Assembly: GCA_028288785.1 (NCBI GenBank)
Contig: JAQGHV010000165.1
Span: 1 to 37,912 of the forward strand
Reading direction: 5' to 3'
DNA length: 37,912 bases
Source of the DNA: Rhodospirillales bacterium
GTDB lineage: Bacteria > Pseudomonadota > Alphaproteobacteria > Acetobacterales > Acetobacteraceae
A program made the position numbers and the translations under genes. Below, in pieces: positions 19,884 to 28,892 of the stretch. Within the stretch, counting starts at the first letter, position 1. Each line of letters opens with the position of its first letter. A model generated the notes under the pieces. The model worked only from the letters and a program-made list of their open reading frames with translations. It had not been told where the DNA came from and made no database searches.

Positions 19884-21985
19884 GTGCGACACTCCCCAGC
19901 AGCCTTGCGACCAACCCGCGCCTGTCGCAATGGCTGGGCTTCTCGGCGGATGGCACCGTGGTGATCCGGCCAGGCAAGGTCGAGATCGGCCAGGGCATCC
20001 TGACCGCGCTCACCCAGATCGCGGCCGATGAACTCGACGTCGCGCTGCCCCGCATCCGCGTCGAGACGGTCACCACGCCGACCAGCCCGGATGAGGGCGT
20101 CACCTCCGGCAGCCTCTCCGTGCAGAACAGCGGCGTGGCGCTGCGCCATGTCTGTGCCGAGGCGCGGTCCATCTTCCTCGGTGTCGCTGCACAAGGCAGC
20201 GGCGTGCCGGTTGAGGCGTTGCGCGTCGAGGATGGCGATTTCGTGGGGCCGCAGGGCGCCATCGCCTCCTACTGGTCGCTCGCCGAGCGCGGGTTGCTGG
20301 ACGGCGATGCGACACCGGGCAGCCGCGCCAAGCCACCCTCGGCGCGCGTCACGGTGGGGACCTCGACCGCGCGCATCGACCTGCCGGACAAGGTGTTCGG
20401 CCGCCCGCGTTTCCTGCACGACATGCGCCCCGTGGGGCTGCTGCATGCCCGCGTTCTCAGGCCGCCCTCGCGCGGCGCCACGCTGCGCGCGATCGCACCT
20501 GGCGCCCTGCCCGAAGGTGCGACGCTGGTGCGCGACGGCAGCTTTCTTGCGGTGGTGGCGAAGGCCGAGCATGTCGCGGACAGGGCGCTGGTGCGCCTCG
20601 CGCGGCTCGCCGAATGGGACGAGCGGGACACGCTCCCGCACGAGGGCGCGATGCCGGCGTGGCTGCGCCAGGCCGTGGGCGAGAGCAGCGTCGTGGCCGA
20701 GCGCGATGCCGGCGGCGCGACCGCCACACGCCGCATCCGGCGCGACTTCTTCCGCCCGCTGGTGGCGCATGCCTCGATCGGACCGTCTTGCGCGATGGCG
20801 CTGTGGACCGGCGACACCGTGGAGGTCTGGTCACACACCCAGGGGCCGTACAATCTGCGCCTCGATCTCGCAAAATCGCTGCGCATTTCAAACGAGTCGG
20901 TGGTCGTGCGTCATGTCGAGGGTGCCGGCTGCTATGGACACAATGGCGCGGATGACGTGGCGCTGGACGCGGCGCTGGCGGCGCGCGCTATGCCCGGTCG
21001 CACGGTGCGCGTGCTCTGGAGCCGGGCGGATGAGCTGGGCTGGTCGCCATTCTCCTCGGCCATGCTGGTCGAGGTCGAGGCGGGGCTGGACGATGCCGGC
21101 AACATCGCCGAGTTCCGCCTGGATGTGACCAGCAACGGCCATTCCTCCCGCCCCGGGCGTGGCGCGCTGCCAACGCTGCTGGCGGCATCGACCCTCGACC
21201 CGCCCTTTGCGGTGCCGGTCGCGATCAACATGCCCGTGAAGGGTGGGGGCGGCGCACAGCGCAATGCGGTGCCGATCTACCGCATTCCGACCTTGCGCGT
21301 GGGAATGCGCACGATCACCGACATGCCGATCCGCACCTCGGCGATGCGCGGCCTGGGCGCGCCGATCAACGTCTGGGCGATCGAGGCTGTCGTGGATGAA
21401 TTGGCTGCCCTGGCGGGCCAGGACCCTCTCGCCTTCCGGCTGCGCCACCTCGATGACGCTCGTGCGGCGGCGGTGTTGCAGCGCGCCGCCGACATGGCGG
21501 GTTGGTCGCAGCGCGAGGCGGGGGAAGGCAGCGGGACGGGCCTGGCCGTCGCGCGCTACAAGAACCTCGGCGCCTGGTGTGCGGTGGCGGCGGAAGTCGC
21601 TGTCGAAGCCGAGGTGCGCGTGACACGCATCTGGATCGCGGCTGATCTTGGCGAGGTGGTGAACCCCGATGGTGCCGCGAACCAGCTGGAGGGCAGCGCG
21701 ATCCACGCCACCAGCCAAGCGCTGAAGGAGGCGGTACGCTTCGACCGTCGCCGCGTCACCTCCGACAGTTGGGAGAGCTACCCGATCCTGCGCTTCTCGG
21801 AAGTGCCGAAGGTGGAGGTGGCGCTGATGGACCGTCCCGAAATGCCGCCGCTCGGCGCGGGCGAGCCAGCCTTCGCGCCGACCGTCGCGGCGATCGCAAA
21901 CGCGATCCACGCGGCACTCGGCGTGCGGCCGCGTGCGATGCCGTTTACGGCCGCCAACCTTGCGGCCGCGATGGACCAGGGCTGA
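19880..21985 (+). CDS. molybdopterin-dependent large subunit, xanthine dehydrogenase family (isoquinoline 1-oxidoreductase/nicotinate dehydrogenase-like)
   Basis: KVEIGQGILTALTQIAADELDV, PIRTSAMRGLGAPINVWAIEAVVDELA, MPPLGAGEPAFAPTVAAIANAI; 4-nt overlap with the 2Fe-2S subunit. Confidence 0.92.
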   Translation: MSATLPSSLATNPRLSQWLGFSADGTVVIRPGKVEIGQGILTALTQIAADELDVALPRIRVETVTTPTSPDEGVTSGSLSVQNSGVALRHVCAEARSIFLGVAAQGSGVPVEALRVEDGDFVGPQGAIASYWSLAERGLLDGDATPGSRAKPPSARVTVGTSTARIDLPDKVFGRPRFLHDMRPVGLLHARVLRPPSRGATLRAIAPGALPEGATLVRDGSFLAVVAKAEHVADRALVRLARLAEWDERDTLPHEGAMPAWLRQAVGESSVVAERDAGGATATRRIRRDFFRPLVAHASIGPSCAMALWTGDTVEVWSHTQGPYNLRLDLAKSLRISNESVVVRHVEGAGCYGHNGADDVALDAALAARAMPGRTVRVLWSRADELGWSPFSSAMLVEVEAGLDDAGNIAEFRLDVTSNGHSSRPGRGALPTLLAASTLDPPFAVPVAINMPVKGGGGAQRNAVPIYRIPTLRVGMRTITDMPIRTSAMRGLGAPINVWAIEAVVDELAALAGQDPLAFRLRHLDDARAAAVLQRAADMAGWSQREAGEGSGTGLAVARYKNLGAWCAVAAEVAVEAEVRVTRIWIAADLGEVVNPDGAANQLEGSAIHATSQALKEAVRFDRRRVTSDSWESYPILRFSEVPKVEVALMDRPEMPPLGAGEPAFAPTVAAIANAIHAALGVRPRAMPFTAANLAAAMDQG

Positions 21986-21987
21986 GG

Positions 21988-22002
21988 CGGCGTATCACGC
22001 CG
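21988..22002 (+). terminator. stem-loop just after the XDH-family stop codon
   Basis: CGGCGT-ATC-ACGCCG immediately 3' of TGA 21983-21985; no U-tract. Confidence 0.35.
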
Positions 22003-22101
22003 ACTTGCTGGCACGCCGATAACTTGCGCCCGGCGGCTCGTGCGACGCGCTGCCCGCCGGAAAAGATACGCACCGTCTCTCCCGGCCGACACCGTGACCG
22101 C

Positions 22102-22123
22102 GCGGCTTACAAGCGGCTTACAA
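22102..22123. repeat. 11-bp perfect tandem duplication
   Basis: GCGGCTTACAA GCGGCTTACAA in intergenic DNA. Confidence 0.85.
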
Positions 22124-22209
22124 GATGCCTTTCGAACAGCAGCCTGGATGTCGATGACGCGGCACCCCGCATCGTCACCAAGGGGGGCGCGCTCTACTCT
22201 CAACCGTGA

Positions 22210-22722
22210 CTACGCGGCGGCATCCACCGCGACATACGGCTGGCGCTTCACGCGGTCCATGTTCATGCCCTCGATCCGCAGCAGCCGGGTCGGTCCATCC
22301 CGACGCGGCGAGTGCAGCGCGCCCGCCTCATAGAGGTGGGCATCCCCCGGCCGCAGCGCGTAGTCGCGGGCGCGCTTCACCTTGCCGGGCGACGTGTCCG
22401 TCGGGCGCGCGACGCATTCCCAATCGGTCATCAGCGTCTCGCCGGCGGCTTGGCCGTAGATGGCCCAAGACGGCCCGTGGTCGTGCGGCGGGCTCTGCTT
22501 CGGACCGGTATAGGCATGCGCGAGGATGGTGAAGCCGAGGTCGGGATCCTCGTACAGGACATGGCGTTCCGACGTGCCCTCGGGGATCAGGGCGGCGACG
22601 AAGGCGCCATCCTTCAACGCGTCCCGCACGAGGTCGCGGACTTTCTCACGCCCACCCGGGCCGGGATCGGCGGTGATGGATGCGCGGCACTGCGCGGCGA
22701 ATTCCTCAAGCGTCATGGGCAT
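22210..22722 (-). CDS. cupin-fold protein (cysteine dioxygenase-like)
   Basis: GPKQSPPHDHGPSWAIYGQAAGETLMTDWECV...YEAGALHSPRRDGPTRLLRIEG; cupin metal ligands HDH and a later H. Confidence 0.75.
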   Translation of the reverse strand: MPMTLEEFAAQCRASITADPGPGGREKVRDLVRDALKDGAFVAALIPEGTSERHVLYEDPDLGFTILAHAYTGPKQSPPHDHGPSWAIYGQAAGETLMTDWECVARPTDTSPGKVKRARDYALRPGDAHLYEAGALHSPRRDGPTRLLRIEGMNMDRVKRQPYVAVDAAA

Positions 22723-22899
22723 CGTTCATGCTCCCTTGCGAATGATCGGCGCGCAGAATGCGCGCGTGGCGGCCGCGAGGGAAGCCGCCGCGTGAACCTG
22801 TCTCGGCGAGGGCTCCCCACGGCCGCCGCGGAGGTCTAGAAATGCGCCGCGGACAGGCGAGCCACCCGGCTCCATCCGCCCTGATACGAGGAGAGCACC

Positions 22900-23100
22900 A
22901 TGGCCGAACCGACCGATCTGCAACGCGTGGTGGAACAGCTGCGCCGCGGCGCACCCACCCGCCGCAGCCTCGACCAGCTCCGGCGCGGCCAGCAGCCGGG
23001 CGCGACCGCCTCGGCCGAGGATTGCCTGAAGGCTGGACGTGACCCCGCCCGCGTGTTCGAGCCCATGCGCCGCCAGCAGGGCAACCCCGGCGGCGCCTGA
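22900..23100 (+). CDS. small basic hypothetical protein (66 aa)
   Basis: GAGGAG Shine-Dalgarno at about 22887; MAEPTDLQRVVEQLRRGAPTRRSLDQLRRGQQPGATASAEDCLKAGRDPARVFEPMRRQQGNPGGA. Confidence 0.5.
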   Translation: MAEPTDLQRVVEQLRRGAPTRRSLDQLRRGQQPGATASAEDCLKAGRDPARVFEPMRRQQGNPGGA

Positions 23101-23108
23101 GCCAGCGA

Positions 23109-24533
23109 CTAGACGGCGGGGCGGCTGCGCACGTCGTAGGGCACCTTGCGCGGCAGGAATTCACCCTGCCTGAGGTCGCCCGAGAAGGCGCCATCCTCCA
23201 CCACGACCTTGCCGCGCATGACCGTGACACGCGGCCAGGCGGTCACCTGGTGCCCCTCCCAGGGCGTGTAGTCCGTCTCGTGCATGTCCGCGGCGCGGAT
23301 GGTCTTGTCGATGCCGGTTTCCAGCACGACGACATCTGCGTCCGAGCCCACCGCGAGCGCGCCCTTGCGCGGATACAGCCCCATGATCTTCGCCGCATTG
23401 GACGAGACCATGTCCACGAAGTGCTCGGGCGTGTAGCCGCGCTTGGTCACCATCTGCGTGTACATCAGGCCGACCCGTGGCTCGACGCCGGAATTGCCCC
23501 CCGTGGTGTCGTCGATGCGGCTGCCCTGCAGCTTGATGCGCAGCGGACAGCAGAGCTCGTCGGTGGCGATGACCTGTAGTGCGCCACGGTTGGTCGCTTC
23601 CCACAGCTTCTTCTGGTCCTCGGGATACTTCAGCGAGGGATAGGTGTGGTACATCTGCGCGTTGGGCTTCTTGTAGTCATCGGCCGTGTACATCAGGTAC
23701 TGGTGCAGGGTTTCGCCATACATTGGGAAGCCCCGCGCGCGGGAGCCCGCGAGTGCGGCGACGCCGGTCGCCGCCGAGACGTGCACCATGTACAGCGCGC
23801 AGCCCTCGACATTCTCGGCGAGGCGGATGACGCGGTTGAAGGCGAGTTCCTCAGACAGCGTGTTGTGCACCTCGGCCATGAATTCGAAGCCGACGCGGTT
23901 CTCGCGGATCAGCTTCTCGTACATGAACATGACGATGTCGTTGTCCTCGGCATGGATGGCTGCGATGCCACCCTCCGCGGCGACGACCTTCAGCGCCTCC
24001 CAGATGTGGCCGTGCCTGACCATGCGGCCGGTCTGCCCGATGCGGATGTCGGTGGTGAACATCTTGACGCTGGCGTGCCCCGCCTGGATCGCTTCGGCGA
24101 GTTCGCCGAACTGCACGGGCGGCACGTCGCCCATCAGCGTCAGGTGCCAGCCATAGTCGCAATAGCAGGAACCCTTCCATATCGCGTCGGTCTGCTCGAT
24201 CGCCTGCTGGATGGAGCGCTCATGCGTGCACTGCACGAAGTCGATCAGCGTCGTTGTCCCGCCATGCAGCGCGGCGCGGCTCACCTGCTCCGGCGGATCG
24301 GTGAACTTGGGCGGATCATTGGCGCTCATCTTGATAGCGGAGGAGCAGTGGATGTGCGGGTCGATGCCGCCTGGAATGACCAGGCCGCCCTTGGCGTCGA
24401 GGATGCGCGACGCGGCCGCGAGGCTGCCAGGTGCACCGATCGCCACGATGCGCTCGCCGGAGATGCCGATATCGACGGCGGCAAGCCCGCTCGGCAGCAC
24501 GCATTGACCGTTGGTGATCACGAGATCCAGCAT
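23109..24533 (-). CDS. dihydropyrimidinase/D-hydantoinase family amidohydrolase
   Basis: GGIDPHIHCSSAIK, GHASVKMFTTDIR (carbamylated Lys position), IAAIHAEDN, QLRQGEFLPRKVP-type end; full-length cyclic amidohydrolase. Confidence 0.9.
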   Translation of the reverse strand: MLDLVITNGQCVLPSGLAAVDIGISGERIVAIGAPGSLAAASRILDAKGGLVIPGGIDPHIHCSSAIKMSANDPPKFTDPPEQVSRAALHGGTTTLIDFVQCTHERSIQQAIEQTDAIWKGSCYCDYGWHLTLMGDVPPVQFGELAEAIQAGHASVKMFTTDIRIGQTGRMVRHGHIWEALKVVAAEGGIAAIHAEDNDIVMFMYEKLIRENRVGFEFMAEVHNTLSEELAFNRVIRLAENVEGCALYMVHVSAATGVAALAGSRARGFPMYGETLHQYLMYTADDYKKPNAQMYHTYPSLKYPEDQKKLWEATNRGALQVIATDELCCPLRIKLQGSRIDDTTGGNSGVEPRVGLMYTQMVTKRGYTPEHFVDMVSSNAAKIMGLYPRKGALAVGSDADVVVLETGIDKTIRAADMHETDYTPWEGHQVTAWPRVTVMRGKVVVEDGAFSGDLRQGEFLPRKVPYDVRSRPAV

Positions 24534-25537
24534 CAAACCATCCCTTCCTTCATCAATTCCCCGATCGCGGGGTCGCCCTCGGCGAAGCGCTCGAGCAGCA
24601 CCTCCGGCGCAATGCCACGCACGATGAAAACCATGCGGCTCGTGCGGTCCGCATCGGGCCAATCCGGTAGCCAGCGCGGCGCGTACATCGTGTGCTGCAC
24701 GGCGTGGATCGCGGCGGGGCCCCCTGCCCGGTCCGCGAATTCAACGATGCCCTTCACGCGGAGCAGATCCTCGCCATGGGTCTGCGCGAGGCGGCCAAGC
24801 GCCATCGCGAAAGCGAGCCTGGTCATCGGCCGGCGCAGCGTGAGTGTCCAGGCGGCGATGCCGTGCGCGTGCACCGCGGTCGCTGCCATGCGCGAGCGCG
24901 GGATGCGGAACACGCCGCCGTCGAACAGTAGCGTCGCGGGATCGACCTTGCGCGCATCCACCAGCGTCGCGATCGGGTTGAGTGCGGCCAGTTGCGCGCG
25001 CAACTCGTCCGATGCCGGTGCCAAATCCGTTTTGGTCAGCAGCAGGCGGTCGGCGCTCGCGGCCTGGGCGACGGCTTCGGGGAAGCGCGCGAGGGTGGCG
25101 AGGCCGAGCACCGCATCGACAGCGGTCACCACGGTATCCACGCGCAGGGATGCTTCCAGGAAGGCGTCGGCTGACAGGGTGTAGAGAATCGGCGCTGGCT
25201 CCGCGAGGCCGCTCGTCTCCAGCACGATGCGGCGGAACGGGCGCTCGCCAGGACGCGCGAGGCGGCGGAGCAGCATGTACAGCGTGTCCGCCAGGTCCTG
25301 CCGCACCGCGCAGCAGACGCAGCCATTTGGCAGCTCGACGACATCCTGGTCGATGGCGTCGAGGAGCAGATGATCGAGGCCCACTGCGCCGAATTCATTG
25401 ATGATGACGGCGGTGTCGGTGAAGCTGGGGTTCGCTAGCACGCGCGAGAGGAAGCTGGTCTTCCCGCTGCCGAGGAATCCCGTCAGCACCGAGAATGGCA
25501 AGGGCGCATCCGGCACCGGTGGGCGCGGCCCAATCAT
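24533..25537 (-). CDS. CobW/COG0523 family GTPase
   Basis: SVLTGFLGSGKTSFLSRVLANP Walker A, ELPNGCVCCAVRQDL (CxCC), ETSGLAEPAPIL, LLTKTDLA. Confidence 0.95.
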   Translation of the reverse strand: MIGPRPPVPDAPLPFSVLTGFLGSGKTSFLSRVLANPSFTDTAVIINEFGAVGLDHLLLDAIDQDVVELPNGCVCCAVRQDLADTLYMLLRRLARPGERPFRRIVLETSGLAEPAPILYTLSADAFLEASLRVDTVVTAVDAVLGLATLARFPEAVAQAASADRLLLTKTDLAPASDELRAQLAALNPIATLVDARKVDPATLLFDGGVFRIPRSRMAATAVHAHGIAAWTLTLRRPMTRLAFAMALGRLAQTHGEDLLRVKGIVEFADRAGGPAAIHAVQHTMYAPRWLPDWPDADRTSRMVFIVRGIAPEVLLERFAEGDPAIGELMKEGMV

Positions 25538-25823
25538 CGCGGGGCGGGTTTACACGTCATGCCGATCCCGTTCGCGCTTTCCATCTTCCGCCCGTCATCC
25601 AGTCGCGGGGAACGTTGCACGCCATGGGCCGGCACGTAAACCTCGCCCCTGAGCATCCGGCATTCCGCGCCTTCCCTGATGCCGAAATGGCGCGCCACGC
25701 CGCCGTGGTGGCAGCCGCGGGAGTTCAGCCCGAACGAGCACCATGGACGGCACCGCGACCTTCGTGCAGCCTGCCAATGCGCGCCTGGGGGGGACGCAGT
25801 CCGAGACATCTGGAGGTCCGATA

Positions 25824-26810
25824 ATGCGCACCATGCGCCTGCCCCGCCGCACCGCCATGGCGGCTGCTTTCCTGCTCGCCGCTTCACCGCGCAACGCGCG
25901 CGCCGAGTGGCTTCCGAACCAGCCGATCCGCATCCTGAACGGCTACCCGCCGGGCGGCTCGGTGGACATCGTCTTCCGCATCGTCGCGGAGGGTGTGCTG
26001 CGCATCGCCGGAAAGACCATCGTGCAGGAGGTGCGCAGCGGCGCCTACGGCTTCATCGCCGCCCAGGCCGCCTCCCGCGCGGCACCAGATGGCTACACGC
26101 TGGCCAGCGCCATCATGGGGATGATGTGCGTGGCACCCGTGGTTCCCGGCAGCGTGATCCCGATCGATGTGGACCGCGACCTCACCCCGGTTGCGGCGCT
26201 CGCCGGCACGCCGATGGCGCTGATCGCGCGGCTCGATGCACCCTTCTCGGACCTCGATGGACTGGCCCGCTACGCCCGGTCGCGCAATGGTGGCGGCACC
26301 TTCGCGTCGTCCGGCAATGGCTCGATCAACCAGCTTGCCGCGGCGCACCTGCTCCATGAGCTCGGCGTCGAGATGACCCATGTTGCCTATCGCGGCGGCG
26401 CGCCGGCAGTGATGGACGTCGCGGCGCGCCGTGTTGATATCTTCATGGCCAATATAGCCGAGGTCGCGCAGCTGATCCGCGCCGGCGAGGTGAAGGCGCT
26501 CGGCATCACCTCGGCGACGCCGGTATCGCTGTTGCCGGACCTGCTGCCGTTCGCCGTGCAATATCCTTCCCTCGAGATCAACAACTGGTTCGGCGTCGCC
26601 GGGCCAGCCAACCTGCCCGACGACATCCGCGCCGGCCTTGCCGCGCTGTTCGCCCAGGCACTCGCCGACCCACAGACGGCCCGCACCCTGCGTGAGCGCG
26701 GTCTTGAACCCATGGGCGAAAGTGGGGAAGCCTTCGTGGCCCGTATCCGGCGCGACCGCGAGCGCTGGCGCGCGGTCGCCATCGCCGGCAACATCCGCTC
26801 CGACGGATAA
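25824..26810 (+). CDS. tripartite tricarboxylate transporter substrate-binding protein (Bug/TctC family)
   Basis: Signal peptide, WLPNQPIRILNGYPPGGSVDIVFRIVAEGVLRIAGKTIVQEVRSGAYGFIAAQAASRAAPDGYTL. Confidence 0.92.
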   Translation: MRTMRLPRRTAMAAAFLLAASPRNARAEWLPNQPIRILNGYPPGGSVDIVFRIVAEGVLRIAGKTIVQEVRSGAYGFIAAQAASRAAPDGYTLASAIMGMMCVAPVVPGSVIPIDVDRDLTPVAALAGTPMALIARLDAPFSDLDGLARYARSRNGGGTFASSGNGSINQLAAAHLLHELGVEMTHVAYRGGAPAVMDVAARRVDIFMANIAEVAQLIRAGEVKALGITSATPVSLLPDLLPFAVQYPSLEINNWFGVAGPANLPDDIRAGLAALFAQALADPQTARTLRERGLEPMGESGEAFVARIRRDRERWRAVAIAGNIRSDG

Positions 26811-26822
26811 CCAGGATTTCTC

Positions 26823-28892
26823 ATGGCGCGTTACTCGCTTGGCATCGATATCGGCGGCACCTTCACGGATCTGGTGCTGCTGGACCCTGAGACCGGTCGC
26901 ACCGCGATCTGGAAGGAGAGCACCACCCCGGACGACCCCTCGCGCGGAGCCATGCACGGCCTCGCGCGGCTGCTTGATACGAGCAGGATCGCGGCCGCGG
27001 AAATCGTCCGCGTGGTGCACGCGACCACGCTGTTCACCAACGCGCTCATCGAGCGCAAGGGGGCGGCGACCGGGCTACTTACGACGGCCGGCTTCCGCGA
27101 TATCCTGGAGATCGGGCGCGAGCGGAAATACGAGCTGTACGATTTGTTCCTCGAGATGCCGAAGCCGCTAGTCCCGCGCCCCTGGCGACGCGACGTGCCC
27201 GAGCGCCTGAACGCCGATGGCAGCATCGAGACGCCGCTCGATATCGAGGCGGTGCTGGCCGAAGTGGGCGAGCTCGCGGCGGCGGGCGTCACCAGCCTCG
27301 CCATCTGCTTCCTCCACGCCTACGCGAACCCGGTCCATGAGCATGCGGCGGCGGCGGCCATCACCGCGCGCTTCCCGGCGTTGAGCTTGTCGCTGTCCTG
27401 CGATGTTGCGCCTGAGATCCGTGAATATCCGCGGATGACGACCACGGTCGCCAACGCCTATGTGCGCCCGATCGCTGAGATCTACCTGGACCGGTTGGAG
27501 GCGGCGCTGAAGGCCTCCGGCGTGCCTGGCGCGCTGTTCCTGATGCTCTCCAATGGCGGCCTCACCCATGGCGGCGAGGCCAAGCGCGCCCCGGTGCAGT
27601 TGCTCGAGAGTGGGCCTGCGGCGGGGGCTCTCGCGGGTGCCTGGTTCGGCCGCAAGGCGGGGCTCGACCGCGTGCTCGCCTTCGACATGGGCGGCACCAC
27701 GGCGAAGCTTGCCCTCGTCGATGACGGGGAGCCACTGGTCGCCTGGGGGTTCGAGGCCGCGCGCACCAAGCGCTTCCTGCGCGGCAGCGGCTTGCCGGTG
27801 CAGATCGCGACGGTGGAGCTCATCGAGATCGGCGCCGGTGGCGGGTCCATCGCGCGCGCCAGCGGCCTCGGCACCCTCCAGGTCGGGCCGGACAGCGCGG
27901 GCGCGGAGCCCGGGCCGGTCTGCTACGGCCGCGGCGGCACGGAACCGACCGTGACCGACAGCGACCTGGCCCTGGGCTACCTCAACGCGGATTTCTTCCT
28001 CGGAGGTGCCATGCGGATCGAGACGGCGCCGGCCCAGGCCGCCCTCGGGGCGCTGGCGGACCGGCTCGGCATTGCGGCGTCGCGCAGCGCCTTCGGCATC
28101 CATGACGTGGTGAACGAGACGATGGCGGGCGCTGCCCGCGTCGCCATCGCGGAGCGCGGGCGAGTCCCGCGCGACTATGCCTTGCTCGCGACCGGCGGCG
28201 CCGCGCCGGTGCATGCCTGGAACGTGGCCGAGAAGCTCGGCATCGATCGGGTGCTGTGCCCGCCGGGCGCCGGCGTCGGCAGCACAATCGGGATGCTGAT
28301 GGCGGCGGCACGGGTCGACCGCGTGGCCTCCTACACGACGGCGCTTGCGGCCGCCGACTGGAAGCATATCGCCGCGATCTTCGCGACGCTGGAGGCCGAC
28401 GCGCATGCGGTCGTGCGCGACACCGGCGCCGACCTCACGCAGCAGAGCGTGCGGCGGCTCGCGGATATGCGCTATGTTGGCCAGGGTTCGGAAATCACCA
28501 TCGCATTGCCCAGGAACATCGACCCCACGGGCGTGCTTGAAGCCTTCGAGACCGCCTACAAGCGCCTGTTCGGCCGCACACCGCCCGGCGCGCAGGCGCA
28601 GTTCGTCGCACTGCGCCTGGCGCTCAGCGCGCCGATGCCTGGCGCTGGTGGCACATTGCTCATCACCGGCATGGCCGGCGCGGCACCACTGAAGGGTAGC
28701 CGCTTCGTCCATTTCGAAGCCGCCGGCGGTGCCGTCGAGACACCCGTCTATGACCGCTACGCCCTGCCGCCCGGCAGCGTGCTGCGCGGCCCCGCCATCT
28801 TCGAGGAAAACGAGAGCACCTTCGTCGTGGGACCGGGCGCGCGCGTCACGATCCTGCCTGATGGGGCCATGCTCGCGGAGCGCCTGCCATGA
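26823..28892 (+). CDS. hyuA: hydantoinase/oxoprolinase family protein, subunit A
   Basis: YSLGIDIGGTFTDLVLLDPETGR, HATTLFTNALIERKGA, FDMGGTTAKLALVDDGEP, GAGGGSIARAS. Confidence 0.95.
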   Translation: MARYSLGIDIGGTFTDLVLLDPETGRTAIWKESTTPDDPSRGAMHGLARLLDTSRIAAAEIVRVVHATTLFTNALIERKGAATGLLTTAGFRDILEIGRERKYELYDLFLEMPKPLVPRPWRRDVPERLNADGSIETPLDIEAVLAEVGELAAAGVTSLAICFLHAYANPVHEHAAAAAITARFPALSLSLSCDVAPEIREYPRMTTTVANAYVRPIAEIYLDRLEAALKASGVPGALFLMLSNGGLTHGGEAKRAPVQLLESGPAAGALAGAWFGRKAGLDRVLAFDMGGTTAKLALVDDGEPLVAWGFEAARTKRFLRGSGLPVQIATVELIEIGAGGGSIARASGLGTLQVGPDSAGAEPGPVCYGRGGTEPTVTDSDLALGYLNADFFLGGAMRIETAPAQAALGALADRLGIAASRSAFGIHDVVNETMAGAARVAIAERGRVPRDYALLATGGAAPVHAWNVAEKLGIDRVLCPPGAGVGSTIGMLMAAARVDRVASYTTALAAADWKHIAAIFATLEADAHAVVRDTGADLTQQSVRRLADMRYVGQGSEITIALPRNIDPTGVLEAFETAYKRLFGRTPPGAQAQFVALRLALSAPMPGAGGTLLITGMAGAAPLKGSRFVHFEAAGGAVETPVYDRYALPPGSVLRGPAIFEENESTFVVGPGARVTILPDGAMLAERLP

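Noticed and set aside
23646-25184. 512-aa plus-strand ORF
   Set aside because: Antisense to dihydropyrimidinase and the COG0523 GTPase.
25540-25823. Possible small coding remnants between the GTPase and Bug genes (e.g. HVNLAPEHPAFRAFPDAEMARHAAVVAAAGV on +, GREGAECRMLRGEVYVPAHG-like on -)
   Set aside because: Competing frames on both strands, neither with a convincing family or RBS; likely a divergent promoter region.
27168-28712. 514-aa minus-strand ORF
   Set aside because: Antisense shadow of hyuA.
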